From assembly GCA_963743705.1 (NCBI GenBank), contig CAVUQS010000001.1, forward strand, positions 1-64,000: 64,000 nucleotides of DNA, given 5' to 3'. The translations under genes were made by a program, and so were the position numbers. Positions 43,965 through 52,654 of the stretch are shown here, in pieces; the first letter of the stretch is position 1; the number at the start of each line of letters is the position of its first letter. The notes under the pieces are model-generated. The model worked only from the letters and a program-made list of their open reading frames with translations. It was not told the origin of the DNA and did no database searches. The DNA comes from PALSA-243 sp963743705 (lineage in GTDB: Bacteria > Acidobacteriota > Terriglobia > Bryobacterales > Bryobacteraceae).

Positions 43965-44420
43965 CTAACGCAAGGCCAAGGCCGCCTGAAAGCTTATCAC
44001 CCATCCGCCCAGCCAGACCACCGCCGCCGCTGCGGCATAGGCCAGAGCGCCATTGCGAATCCACTTGCCCGCCGGCGCGACCCTGCCTTCCGAGCCCTTC
44101 CACTGCGCGAACGCCAGCGCCAACATCGCCAGCGCAAACGCTGCCAGGCCGATCGTCAGCGCCGGACCTCCGGGCGCCAACGCCCAGGCCCGCGCGAATT
44201 CGCCGTGCAAACTCATCACCACGCTGCGCGTCAATCCGCACGTCGGGCACGGCAGCCCGGTGCTGGCGTGGAACGCGCATTTCCAATCGAGCGCGCGGCC
44301 CAAAAAATAGACGCGCGCTTCGTCGGCCTGAAGCAGCATCCGCCCGGCGGCAAGATCCGCAAGCGTGACCAAGCCAACCCAAAATGCCGGCGAGACCGAT
44401 CGCGCGTGTTTCCTTCCCAT
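43965..44420 (-). CDS. DUF2752 membrane protein
   Basis: A 151-residue protein with the DUF2752 hallmark CAFHASTGLPCPTCGLTRSVV followed by the helices around ALTIGLAAFALAMLALAFA and AAAAVVWLGGWVISFQAAL. Likely an inner-membrane protein with a metal- or disulfide-forming Cys motif (PCPTCG). It begins 3 nt after the RDD gene ends, so both are in one operon. Confidence 0.8.
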   Translation of the reverse strand: MGRKHARSVSPAFWVGLVTLADLAAGRMLLQADEARVYFLGRALDWKCAFHASTGLPCPTCGLTRSVVMSLHGEFARAWALAPGGPALTIGLAAFALAMLALAFAQWKGSEGRVAPAGKWIRNGALAYAAAAAVVWLGGWVISFQAALALR

Positions 44421-44423
44421 GGT

Positions 44424-45029
44424 CTATTTCCAGTTGATCACGTAGCAGTTCACTGCCTTATCGTGCAGCGTCTGGCGGCGGTCATCCCACAACGGCCACA
44501 GCAGATCGAGCAGCGGCAACAGCGGCACGCAGGCCAGCGCCACGCGCACCAGCAGGCGGATCAACGCCGCGCTTTGCGTCAAGAGCTGTCCATTCGCGTC
44601 CACCACCTTCACCTTCACCACGCCTTGTCCGATGGTGTAACCGCGCTGCGCCACCAGATACCAGTTGTTATACAAACCCACTACTAGCGACGCCACCGGG
44701 AACAGGATGATCATCATGCAGCAAGTGCTGCCTGCCGCATCGTGGCCTAGAAGCCCCGCCATGGATGTGAGGACTGTCGCACCCACGAGATAGAGCACCA
44801 CCATGCCGGCGCCTATCAGCAGAAAATCGATGATATAACCGACCGCGCGCGTGGCCCACGTGGCATAATCCCAAACCGTCTGAGCGCCGGCGTAAGCCGG
44901 AGGAGCGCCGTAGGGCGCAGCTGGCGGCATCGCCGGCTGCTGCGGCGTTGACGCTGCTTGCATCGCTCCGCACGTTGGGCAGAACGCCAGACCCGCCGCG
45001 ACCGAACCCCCGCATTTCGGACAGTACAT
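44424..45029 (-). CDS. Zinc-ribbon RDD-family membrane protein
   Basis: A 201-residue protein with a zinc ribbon (MYCPKCGGSVAAGLAFCPTCG), an Ala/Pro-rich linker and an RDD domain: WATRAVGYIIDFLLIGAGMV (R and D of the family name), YTIGQGVVKVKVVD and DRRQTLHDKAVNCYVI. RDD proteins are inner-membrane proteins, some linked to Na+ or osmotic transport. Ribosome site GGAGG precedes the ATG. First gene of the small membrane-protein group. Confidence 0.88.
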   Translation of the reverse strand: MYCPKCGGSVAAGLAFCPTCGAMQAASTPQQPAMPPAAPYGAPPAYAGAQTVWDYATWATRAVGYIIDFLLIGAGMVVLYLVGATVLTSMAGLLGHDAAGSTCCMMIILFPVASLVVGLYNNWYLVAQRGYTIGQGVVKVKVVDANGQLLTQSAALIRLLVRVALACVPLLPLLDLLWPLWDDRRQTLHDKAVNCYVINWK

Positions 45030-45102
45030 TTACTGCCTCCTCAAAAACGAAATTGTTCTAACTTATCACGGATGGAGGCGAAGTTAAGGAAGGAAATAGA
45101 AG

Positions 45103-45261
45103 TTAGTGACCAGGCTGGCCTAGTAAGGCTAGCGGGATCAAAGCCCCCGCGACGGCGCCGCCGATCACTCCCATGTTGCCCGCGCCCGCGTAGTCGATTA
45201 GCAGCCCTACCAGCGAACCGATACCGGCGCCGACCACGGCGACCATCAATCTCTTAGCCAT
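45103..45261 (-). CDS. 52-residue Gly-rich membrane protein
   Basis: A short gene: MAKRLMVAVVGAGIGSLVGL, then LIDYAGAGNMG and a second Gly/Ala helix VIGGAVAGALIPLALLG. Two glycine-zipper-like helices, probably membrane-inserted. No family recognised. It lies between the mnmA end (45278) and the RDD gene on the same strand, so it may be co-transcribed with mnmA. Confidence 0.55.
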   Translation of the reverse strand: MAKRLMVAVVGAGIGSLVGLLIDYAGAGNMGVIGGAVAGALIPLALLGQPGH

Positions 45262-45277
45262 AGACCCATCGTAGCGC

Positions 45278-46390
45278 TCACTCAATCCAGCCGCCGCCCA
45301 GCACCACGTCGCCGTCGTAGAACACCGCGCCCTGTCCGGGCGTGACGGCGCGCTGCGGCTGATCGAATGTCACTTCCACGCGCGTCGCGCTTCCCGCGGC
45401 GTGCATAGTGGCCTCGGCCGGAACATGCTTGTTGCGGATCTTCACCTGCGTGCGCACTGGCCCGTTCGCGCCGGCGATCGACACCCAGTTGACATCGTTC
45501 ACGAAGCATCGCCCGCGCAGCAAACCGTCGTTCGGCCCCACCACCACGCGCTGTGACGCCGGATCGGTCGCGATCACATACAGCGGCTCCGCGGCGGCGA
45601 TGCCCAGGCCCTTACGCTGTCCCACCGTGAAGCGGTGGACTCCAGCATGGCGGCCCAGCACGCGCCCGTCTTCGCTCACAATCTCGCCTTCCGTACGCGC
45701 CGGCTCCACGCCGGTTTCCTTCAGGTATGCGCTCATGAACGCCGCGTAATCGCCGTTCGGAACAAAGCATATCTCCTGGCTATCGGCCTTCACCGCCACC
45801 GCCAGGCCCATCGAAGTCGCCAGTTCCCGCACCTCGGGCTTCGTCAAATGCCCAAGCGGAAACAGCGTGCGCGCCAACTGCTCCTGCGTCAGTCCGAAAA
45901 GAAAGTAAGTTTGATCCTTGGCGTGATCCACGCCGCGCAGCAGCTCATAGCGGCCCGTCTGCTCGTTATGGCGAATGCGCGCGTAGTGCCCCGTCGCCAC
46001 CTGCCGCGCCCCCGCGGCATCGGCCATCTCCAGGAACCGGTCGAACTTGATGTAGTTGTTGCACAGCGTGCACGGCACCGGCGTGCGGCCCGCCAGATAC
46101 TCGGAGACGAACGGCTTCACTACCTGCTCTTCGAACTGCTGCTCGAAATTCACCACGTAATACGGCACGCCGAGCTGCTCCGCCACATGGCGCGCATCGT
46201 AGACGTCGTCGAGCGAGCAGCACCTTCCGGTTGCGCCTTCGCTCGAAAGCTCCGGCAGCCGCCGCTGGTTCCAAAGCTGCATCGTCATGCCGACCACGCG
46301 ATGCCCCTGGCGCACCAGCAGCGCGGCCACGGTGGAGCTATCCACTCCGCCAGACATCGCCACCGCAATGGGAAGCGTTTCCTGCATCAT
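45278..46390 (-). CDS. mnmA: tRNA-specific 2-thiouridylase
   Basis: A 370-residue enzyme that adds sulfur to U34 of Lys, Glu and Gln tRNAs. PP-loop SGGVDS at 13-18, MTMQLWNQ, the catalytic Cys in PVPCTLCNNYIKFD and the second Cys in ADSQEICFVPNGDY, then the C-terminal barrel (GQGAVFYDGDVVLGGGWI). The ATGATG start overlaps the stop of the cysteine desulfurase gene, which supplies the sulfur. A longer upstream frame to 46570 lies within that gene and is discarded. Confidence 0.95.
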   Translation of the reverse strand: MMQETLPIAVAMSGGVDSSTVAALLVRQGHRVVGMTMQLWNQRRLPELSSEGATGRCCSLDDVYDARHVAEQLGVPYYVVNFEQQFEEQVVKPFVSEYLAGRTPVPCTLCNNYIKFDRFLEMADAAGARQVATGHYARIRHNEQTGRYELLRGVDHAKDQTYFLFGLTQEQLARTLFPLGHLTKPEVRELATSMGLAVAVKADSQEICFVPNGDYAAFMSAYLKETGVEPARTEGEIVSEDGRVLGRHAGVHRFTVGQRKGLGIAAAEPLYVIATDPASQRVVVGPNDGLLRGRCFVNDVNWVSIAGANGPVRTQVKIRNKHVPAEATMHAAGSATRVEVTFDQPQRAVTPGQGAVFYDGDVVLGGGWIE

Positions 46391-47538
46391 GCGTGCACCG
46401 AAATGCGGCGCAGATGCGCGGCCGACGCCTCTACCGCGTCCGCAAGTTCCATCACCTGCTCCGCTGTATTGGATGCGCCCAGCGAAAAGCGCAGGCTGGA
46501 ACGCGCCCGCTCCGCCGATAGCCCGATCGCCGTCAGCACGTGCGAAGGCGCAATCGCCCCGCTCGAACAAGCCGAGCCCGTGGACGCTGCGAATCCGCGC
46601 AGATCGAGCGCAATCACCATCGCCTCGCCATCCACCGCATCGAATTGGATATTGGACGTATTCGGCGTGCGCTGCTTGCGCGATCCATTCACGCGCGTTC
46701 CCGCAATGCGGCCCAGAATCTCCGTCTCCAGCAGATCGCGCAGCCCGGCAAGACGTGCGCCTTCGCTCTCGATATTCGCCATCGCCAACTCCGCCGCCAC
46801 CCCGAACGCCGCAATCGCCGGTACATTCTCCGTCCCCGGACGCCGCCCGCGCTCGTGCTGGCCGCCAAACGTCACGCCCGCCAGTTTCATACCCTTGCGC
46901 ACGTACAGCGCGCCCACGCCTTTGGGCGAATAGATTTTGTGCGCGCTAACGCTATAGAGATCCACGCCCAGCTCGCGCACGTTGACCGGAATCTTGCCCA
47001 GAGCCTGCACGCCGTCCACATGCAGCGGAACGCCCGCCTCGCGCGCCAGCCCCGCAATCTCGGCGATGGGCTGCACCGTTCCCAGCTCGTTATTGGCATG
47101 CATGATCGAAATCAGCCGCGTCTCGGGCCGCAGCGCCCGCCGGATATCTACGGGATCGACAATCCCGCTCACGCCCACCGCAACCCGCGTGACCTCCGCT
47201 CCCTCGCGCTCGAGCTGCGCGCACGGTCCTAGCGCCGCCGGGTGCTCAATCGCGCTCGTAATCACATGGCGCGCGCCGCCCGATGCCCGCACTACGCCCA
47301 AAATCGCAAGATTATCCGCCTCCGTGCCCCCAGAGGTGAATGCCAATTCCTTCGCATCGCACCCCAAGAGCGCCGACACCTGACGCCGCGCGGCTTCCAG
47401 ACGCTGCTTGGCCAATTGGCCGAAGTAGTGGATGCTCGAAGCGTTACCATACACTTGTCCCAGGCACGCCGACATCGCTTCTAGCGCTGCCGGAGCGATG
47501 GGGGTGGTGGCGTTATGGTCGAAATAAAAATGCCGCAC
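46387..47538 (-). CDS. Cysteine desulfurase (NifS/IscS type)
   Basis: A 383-residue PLP enzyme taking sulfur from cysteine. It starts MRHFYFDHNATTPIAPAALE, has TSGGTEADNLAILG, the PLP-lysine in SVSAHKIYSPKGVGALYV and the sulfur-carrying Cys in ASTGSACSSGAI. The short loop around that Cys fits the NifS/IscS class I type. It is coupled to mnmA (ATGA overlap), so tRNA thiolation is its likely main customer. GTG start 47538 is only 18 nt from the divergent SAM-hydrolase start. Confidence 0.93.
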   Translation of the reverse strand: MRHFYFDHNATTPIAPAALEAMSACLGQVYGNASSIHYFGQLAKQRLEAARRQVSALLGCDAKELAFTSGGTEADNLAILGVVRASGGARHVITSAIEHPAALGPCAQLEREGAEVTRVAVGVSGIVDPVDIRRALRPETRLISIMHANNELGTVQPIAEIAGLAREAGVPLHVDGVQALGKIPVNVRELGVDLYSVSAHKIYSPKGVGALYVRKGMKLAGVTFGGQHERGRRPGTENVPAIAAFGVAAELAMANIESEGARLAGLRDLLETEILGRIAGTRVNGSRKQRTPNTSNIQFDAVDGEAMVIALDLRGFAASTGSACSSGAIAPSHVLTAIGLSAERARSSLRFSLGASNTAEQVMELADAVEASAAHLRRISVHA

Positions 47539-47546
47539 GAAACTCT

Positions 47547-47552
47547 ATTTTA
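47547..47552 (-). promoter_or_regulatory. -10 box (TAAAAT) in the 18-nt gap between head-to-head genes
   Basis: TAAAAT on the minus strand ends 8 nt before GTG 47538. The same bases on the plus strand (TATTTT, 47546-47551) end 5 nt before ATG 47557. Both starts would be leaderless or nearly so. Confidence 0.4.
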
Positions 47553-47556
47553 GCGA

Positions 47557-48309
47557 ATGGCCCATTCCACCATCACTTTGACCACCGATTTCGGCCTTTC
47601 CGATCACTACGTGGCCGCCATGAAGGGCGTGATTTTGGGTATTTGTCCGGACGCGCAGATCGCCGATGTGAGCCACCAGATCGCGCCGTTCCAGATCGCC
47701 GAAGCAGCCTATCTGATCGCGCAAACTTACGCGCACTTCCCGAAAAAGACCGTGCACGTCGTGGTGGTCGATCCCGGCGTGGGCTCAGCGCGCCGCCCCA
47801 TCCTGATGGAAGCCGCCGGCCAGTATTTCGTCGGCCCCGATAACGGCGTCTTCACGCTGATCATGGCGCAGGAGCGCCACAAAGTCCGCGAGCTTACCGC
47901 GCAGCGCTATTTCCGTCACCCCGTCAGCCAGACTTTTCACGGGCGCGATATCTTCGCGCCGGTCGCCGCGCACCTCGCCGCCGGAACGCCGCCGGCGCGT
48001 GTCGGCAGGCTAATCGCCGGCCCCGTGCGCCTCGACCTCACCCAACCCCAGGTGCTCCACGTCGACCGTTTCGGCAATATCGTCACCAATCTCCGCCCAA
48101 GCGATATCGCCGGCAAACCGTTCTCACTGCAAATTGGACGCGCGAAGATCTCGGCCGCCGTCCACACCTACGCCGCGCCGCCTCTTGGCAAATTATTCGT
48201 CATCGAAGGCAGCTCGGGATATTTGGAGGTATCGATGAACCAGGCTTCGGCGGAGGCGAAGATCGGCTGCCGCGCGGGCGATGCCATCCAATTGAGCACC
48301 GGCCGCTGA
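47557..48309 (+). CDS. SAM hydroxide adenosyltransferase (SAM hydrolase, DUF62 family)
   Basis: A 250-residue member of the fluorinase/chlorinase-related family. The start ITLTTDFGLSDHYVAAMKG is typical. The Asp-Arg-His triad of the SAM hydrolases is visible: D72 and R79/R80 in VVDPGVGSARRP, H128 in TFHGRDIFAP, so water rather than halide is the expected nucleophile, giving adenosine and methionine. Cytoplasmic; physiological role not settled. The start abuts the divergent cysteine desulfurase gene with only 18 nt between. Confidence 0.88.
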   Translation: MAHSTITLTTDFGLSDHYVAAMKGVILGICPDAQIADVSHQIAPFQIAEAAYLIAQTYAHFPKKTVHVVVVDPGVGSARRPILMEAAGQYFVGPDNGVFTLIMAQERHKVRELTAQRYFRHPVSQTFHGRDIFAPVAAHLAAGTPPARVGRLIAGPVRLDLTQPQVLHVDRFGNIVTNLRPSDIAGKPFSLQIGRAKISAAVHTYAAPPLGKLFVIEGSSGYLEVSMNQASAEAKIGCRAGDAIQLSTGR

Positions 48310-48322
48310 GGACCCCGGCGCT

Positions 48323-50716
48323 CTACGCCACGATATTGCGGATATTGATGACCTTGTTCGACGCGGTGATTTCGATGCCGTGCAGCACGTTATCCAATTC
48401 GCTTTCCTGCACCGGCTTCGGCAGCACATACTGCCCGTCGCCGCCGAAATCGTTCGAAAGCTCGGCGTCATAGCCTTCGGAGAGCAGAACGAACCCGCCC
48501 ACCCGCGAGTGCAGACGCTCGGAGAGCTCCACCCAATTCAGCCCCGGCGCGTGCACCGAGCAGAACGCCACGTCGAAGCGGACGCGGCTCGCGAGATCCA
48601 GGCCGTTGTCCGCATTGACCAGCGGCACCACGCGATAGCCGCGCGCCGAAAGCAACCCGATGAGGTGGCGCTGCGCGCTGTCCTCCGGCTCGATCACCAG
48701 AGCGGTCATGCGGCGGCCCGGTTCCATCCGCGTTACCGTCGCAGTCGAGGGCGTGGATGAACCTGTACGGTCCCTTGCCGCTAGCGGGAATTCCACTTCG
48801 AATCGCGGATCGGTGTTCGGCTTTTGAATCAGCCGGACTTCGCCGCCGTGTCCCGCCACCACGCTGCGCGTCACTCCAAGAATCGATGCCGCCTCTTCCG
48901 GCTTGCCCGATTCCGGCAGCGCGGAGAAAGAAATCTCTACCAGCAGACGCCGCGCCAGCAGGCTGGTGCGGATCGCAATCAACTTCTTCGGCGCCTCCGC
49001 CAACGCCTGTTCCGCGTGCACCAGCAAGTTGAGGAACACCTGTTCCAATTGCCCGTGCGAGCCCAGCACGTTCAGCGCTTCGCTGCTGATCATCTCGGTG
49101 AAGCGTATGCCGCTCGCCTTCCAATCGCCCTCGCGGAACTCGATCAACGTGTGTAGCAGCGCGCTGATGGACACCGGACGCGCCTCTTGCTGCTCGGCCG
49201 CCGCGTACGATACCAGCCGCGCTACCATCGCCGAAGCCTTCTGCGCTTCCGCCGCGATCGCTTCCAGATTTCGCTCGGCCGTACCCGATTCACGCCCCAT
49301 GGCCAGACCCGCCAGTTCGGTGATGGATTGCAACGGCATCTGCAGCTCGTTCACCACGCCCGAAATCAGCCGTCCCACCGCCGCCATCTTTTCCGTGCGG
49401 AAGAGCTGCTCCTGCACGGTGCGCTGTCCCAGCAGCCGCAACGCCGCGCCGATCTGGTTGCCGAGATGCTGCGCCAACGCCTGCTCATCGGCCGAAAAAT
49501 CGCGCATGCGGTCGTCCTGATCCAGCTCCATCACGCCAATCACTTCGCCCTGCGCCATCATGGGAACGAAAAGCAGCGATTGCGGCGCGTTGTTATCCGG
49601 CGTGGCGATGGGGAACGGGCAGCGCGCAATATCGGGAATCACCAGTAGCGTGCGGTAGTGGAAGCACGCCGCCGCTCCCGATTGCGTGCCCGCGGGCGGC
49701 GCCGAAAGCGATACCGAGACAGCCTCTCCCGATTCTTCCGCCACGCCGTCCAGCGTTTTCGCCGCGCGATTGTACACGTAAAGGTGCACGCGCGTAATTC
49801 CCAGAATCGTTGGCAGCGTCTCGGCGATGCGCTTCCAGATGGCCTCCACCGACGCCGCTCCCAAAATCTCTTCGCCCAACTGATACGTCTTGCGCAGCCG
49901 CTCGCGCTGATTGCGCAGCCGGCGTTCGCGGCTCCACAGGAAGAATCCAACCAGCAGAATCAGCGTCAACCCCGACGCAATCACCACCGGCGGCAATGCC
50001 AGCGCGCGATCCTTCCGCAGGACGCTCTCCGGGCCCAGGGCCAGCACTTCAAATGAATGGTTGTAAGGGGGCCGCGGGCAATACTGCGACGCGATGCCGG
50101 TCGCTTCTACTAAATCGCCTCTGCCGAACGACGAGAACTGGCCCGCTTTTTCATCCTGCGCCTGCGGCAGGAAAACCCAGAACGGATCCGGCGATTCGAA
50201 CGTGATCGACGGGCCCGACACCGTATCCCCGACGCTCTTGATGCGGCCTTCCGTCCGCACCAACCGCCCCAGATAGCGGAAGTCCTGCAGATCGGCGAGC
50301 GCCACCGGAATCGGCGCCGGAACCGGCTTCTGCCCCGTTACTTCTATACGCTCGGGCAGCACCACCGTCATCCCGCTATATTGCGAAACCGTGCCCAGCA
50401 CGCGGATAGCGTCGCCCGGCCGGTAATCGTCCAGCGAGGGCCCGGAGGCCGGTTGGCCTAGAATTCCACCCCCGGTCCCGTCGTCAAACGCGAGTTCCGT
50501 GTAGCCTGGAAAGTGCAGCGCGGAAGCATTGACAACGCCTTCGACCAGGACCTTTTGGTTAAGGTAAACTGGTTTAAAATCAGGCGGTTGCCGCTGGTTG
50601 AGCTGAGCCAGGGTGAGCCGCGTCTGCGCCTCTGCAGACGCTAGGCCCAGCGCTCCTAAACAGAGCACTACCCGGCAAATAGCTAATGCTTCGCCCCGTC
50701 GCGGGCAACCAGCCAT
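48323..50716 (-). CDS. Hybrid sensor pseudo-histidine-kinase with OB-like, GAF and receiver domains
   Basis: A 797-residue protein: signal-like start, two OB-like periplasmic domains (about 35-130 and 140-230; VLVEGVVNASALHF, RLVRTEGRIKSV), one membrane helix (245-262), a GAF domain (285-430), a HisKA/HATPase-like region (440-645) and a receiver (670-790). The kinase part is degenerate: the phospho-acceptor His is N456 (ISGVVNELQMPLQ), the key N-box Asn is H567 (NLLVHAEQA) and no G boxes are seen. The receiver Asp position is S720 and its acidic pair is E676-P677; K767 remains. A signal integrator without phosphotransfer is likely. The start may be at a later GTG because the frame overlaps the HAD gene by 34 nt. 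Confidence 0.8.
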   Translation of the reverse strand: MAGCPRRGEALAICRVVLCLGALGLASAEAQTRLTLAQLNQRQPPDFKPVYLNQKVLVEGVVNASALHFPGYTELAFDDGTGGGILGQPASGPSLDDYRPGDAIRVLGTVSQYSGMTVVLPERIEVTGQKPVPAPIPVALADLQDFRYLGRLVRTEGRIKSVGDTVSGPSITFESPDPFWVFLPQAQDEKAGQFSSFGRGDLVEATGIASQYCPRPPYNHSFEVLALGPESVLRKDRALALPPVVIASGLTLILLVGFFLWSRERRLRNQRERLRKTYQLGEEILGAASVEAIWKRIAETLPTILGITRVHLYVYNRAAKTLDGVAEESGEAVSVSLSAPPAGTQSGAAACFHYRTLLVIPDIARCPFPIATPDNNAPQSLLFVPMMAQGEVIGVMELDQDDRMRDFSADEQALAQHLGNQIGAALRLLGQRTVQEQLFRTEKMAAVGRLISGVVNELQMPLQSITELAGLAMGRESGTAERNLEAIAAEAQKASAMVARLVSYAAAEQQEARPVSISALLHTLIEFREGDWKASGIRFTEMISSEALNVLGSHGQLEQVFLNLLVHAEQALAEAPKKLIAIRTSLLARRLLVEISFSALPESGKPEEAASILGVTRSVVAGHGGEVRLIQKPNTDPRFEVEFPLAARDRTGSSTPSTATVTRMEPGRRMTALVIEPEDSAQRHLIGLLSARGYRVVPLVNADNGLDLASRVRFDVAFCSVHAPGLNWVELSERLHSRVGGFVLLSEGYDAELSNDFGGDGQYVLPKPVQESELDNVLHGIEITASNKVINIRNIVA

Positions 50717-51336
50717 GTTTCTAACTCCGTGCTGTTGAAATTATCGATGGTAAGGTGGGTACCAGGCAAGTAGTCGTGAGTGGTACTGAGACCCATAACT
50801 AACATTCCTGCAGCCCGTCCGGCTTCTACCCCAGAGTGAGAATCCTCGAAAACGATGCAATCCGGGGGCGTCACCCCCAGCAGTTCCGCCGCCCGTAAGT
50901 AGATCTCGGGATTGGGTTTCGGGTGGCCCACCTGATGCCCGTTCAGCACCACTTTAAAATAAGGGCGCAGTCCGGACCGATCCAGCAAAAAGTTAACGTT
51001 GTCTGGTTCGGCATTTGAGCAGACCGCCTTTGGCGCTTCGCGATGCCGTTCCAGGAAATCGCGCAGCCCCGGCACCAGCATTTCTTCCACCCGATTCGCG
51101 ATCCTCTCGCGATAAAGCGCTTCCTTGGCGAAGCCTCGCGCCGCCACTTCCTCCTCCGAAAGAGCGTCGCCAAAAAAATCGCGCACGATCTGATCGTTGC
51201 GCCGTCCATACATGCGCTGATGCATGGCCTCGGTGGTATCGAGGCCGTAGCGGCGGTTGAACTCCTCCCATGCCAGCCGGTGATGAGGGTTGGAATCGAC
51301 GATCACGCCGTCCATATCGAAGAGAAATGCAGTCAC
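50683..51336 (-). CDS. HAD-family phosphatase (beta-phosphoglucomutase-like)
   Basis: A protein of about 217 residues with the HAD motifs: nucleophile DMDGVIVDS at the N-terminus, Ser/Thr motif VCSNAEPDN, Lys in HPKPNPEIY and the acidic motif VFEDSHSGVEAG. The helical cap between motifs I and II is of the phosphoglucomutase/phosphatase type (subclass I). GTG 51336 places the protein start right before motif I (TAFLFDMDGV), 4 nt after the cutA stop; ATG 51363 is an alternative. Substrate unknown. Confidence 0.8.
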   Translation of the reverse strand: MTAFLFDMDGVIVDSNPHHRLAWEEFNRRYGLDTTEAMHQRMYGRRNDQIVRDFFGDALSEEEVAARGFAKEALYRERIANRVEEMLVPGLRDFLERHREAPKAVCSNAEPDNVNFLLDRSGLRPYFKVVLNGHQVGHPKPNPEIYLRAAELLGVTPPDCIVFEDSHSGVEAGRAAGMLVMGLSTTHDYLPGTHLTIDNFNSTELETWLVARDGAKH

Positions 51337-51340
51337 GTTG

Positions 51341-51664
51341 TTATTCAACCTGAAGGCTCGCATCGAGCCACTTAAGATACGCGGGCGATCCATCGATCAC
51401 CGTTAGCGCCAATGCTTCCGGCAACTCATACGAGTGCGCCGATTCCAACGCTGCGCGTAACTGCTCGAATAACCCGCGCGCCGACTTAATCACCAACAGA
51501 CACTCGTTCGCCGATTCGATCCCGCCATTCCACCGGTATACGCTGCGCATGTTCGGCAACACGTTGACGCACGCCGCAAGGCGCCGCTCCACTAACAGGC
51601 GAGCGATCCGATCGGCCTCTTCTTCGGAGGCGCACGTACTCAGAACCACAATCTTGTCGGTCAT
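51341..51664 (-). CDS. cutA: CutA1-type divalent-cation tolerance protein
   Basis: A 107-residue protein with IVVLSTCASEEEADRIARLL, RLAACVNVLPNMRSVYRW and the family ending VIDGSPAYLKWLDASL. CutA1 forms very stable trimers with a ferredoxin-like fold; the link to copper tolerance is historical and its true role is open. It is followed by the HAD gene. Confidence 0.93.
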   Translation of the reverse strand: MTDKIVVLSTCASEEEADRIARLLVERRLAACVNVLPNMRSVYRWNGGIESANECLLVIKSARGLFEQLRAALESAHSYELPEALALTVIDGSPAYLKWLDASLQVE

Positions 51665-51728
51665 GTGAAAAAAGTGGGGAGAGAACCCCGCTAGCGATGC
51701 TACTATTATCTTCCAGGCCCCGCCTAAG

Positions 51729-52019
51729 ATGAAAGCCCCTCTTGTTAGAATGGCGTACCTCCTGGCGTTTGTCGCCGCCGTGAGTTATGCGTTTTTCACG
51801 TTGCGTGGGCCGCATGGAATTCCTGGCCTCCTGGCAAAACGGCACGAGATTCAAGTCATGGAAGATCGCAACATGCAGCTCGATCGCGAAATCGAACGCA
51901 TGCGCGATCACATCAAGCGCCTCGAAACCAATCCTTCGGAACAAGAGCTGGAAGTCCGCCAGCGCTTGAAGATGCTCAAGCCCGGCGAAAAAGTCTACAT
52001 CACCGGCAAACCGGAGTAG
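51729..52019 (+). CDS. FtsB/DivIC-type septum formation initiator
   Basis: A 96-residue protein with one membrane helix (MAYLLAFVAAVSYAFFTLRG), a Gly-Pro turn and a coiled coil (HEIQVMEDRNMQLDREIERM, then HIKRLETNPSEQEL), closing RLKMLKPGEKVYI. This is the FtsB/DivIC pattern; these small proteins help place the FtsQLB complex at the division septum. No other division gene is next to it apart from ftsH across the convergent HAD gene. Confidence 0.85.
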   Translation: MKAPLVRMAYLLAFVAAVSYAFFTLRGPHGIPGLLAKRHEIQVMEDRNMQLDREIERMRDHIKRLETNPSEQELEVRQRLKMLKPGEKVYITGKPE

Positions 52020-52024
52020 CTTCG

Positions 52025-52654
52025 CTAAATTAGCTCGCGCAGATCGGAAACCCAGTAGTCTGGCTTCAACTCCGCCAGTTCCTCCTGCTTCCCGTATCCA
52101 TACCGCACCGCGCAGGTCTTGACGCCCGCGCGCTTGCCGGCGATCATGTCGCTCGGCGCGTCGCCCACCATCAGGCAATCCTCGGGCTGCACTCCCAACG
52201 CTTGCATCCCACGAAAAAGCACGTCCGGCGCCGGCTTGCATGGAAAGCCATCCGTCCCCTGCACGTGATCGAAATAAGGCAGCAAGCCGAACTGCTCCAG
52301 GATCGCGCGCGATCCGCTGCTGCCTTTCGTGGTCGCCGTGGTTTTTCTGCCGCCCAGCGCTTCGAGCGCTTCCGCCACACCCGGGTATATGCTCGTCAGT
52401 TTATGCCCGCGCGCCGGGTAGCACGCGCGGTAATCCTGCACCAGCGTGTCCATTTGTTCGGGCGTGTAATGCGGCAGAACGTCGGTGAAGCAGTCAATTA
52501 GATGCAGGCCGATGAATCCGCGCAGGTATTCAAAGGTGAGTGGCCCGCATCCGGTCGGTTCGAGGGTCTGCTGGATTGCGCCACAGATGTCGTGTGCGGA
52601 ATCCAGCAGCGTGCCGTCTATGTCGAACAGGTATGCGCGAAATCGCGGGATCAC
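52025..52654 (-). CDS. HAD-family phosphoglycolate phosphatase-like enzyme
   Basis: A 209-residue HAD hydrolase: nucleophile DIDGTLLDSAHD, motif II TTATTKGSSGS, Lys in FPCKPAPDVLF and acidic motif MVGDAPSDMIAGKRAG, followed by GYGKQEELAEL and DYWVSDLRELI. This order and cap size are typical of phosphoglycolate phosphatases (Gph) and pyrophosphatases (PpaX). The GTG start overlaps the ftsH stop by 4 nt (GTGA), so it belongs to the tilS-ftsH operon. Confidence 0.85.
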   Translation of the reverse strand: MIPRFRAYLFDIDGTLLDSAHDICGAIQQTLEPTGCGPLTFEYLRGFIGLHLIDCFTDVLPHYTPEQMDTLVQDYRACYPARGHKLTSIYPGVAEALEALGGRKTTATTKGSSGSRAILEQFGLLPYFDHVQGTDGFPCKPAPDVLFRGMQALGVQPEDCLMVGDAPSDMIAGKRAGVKTCAVRYGYGKQEELAELKPDYWVSDLRELI

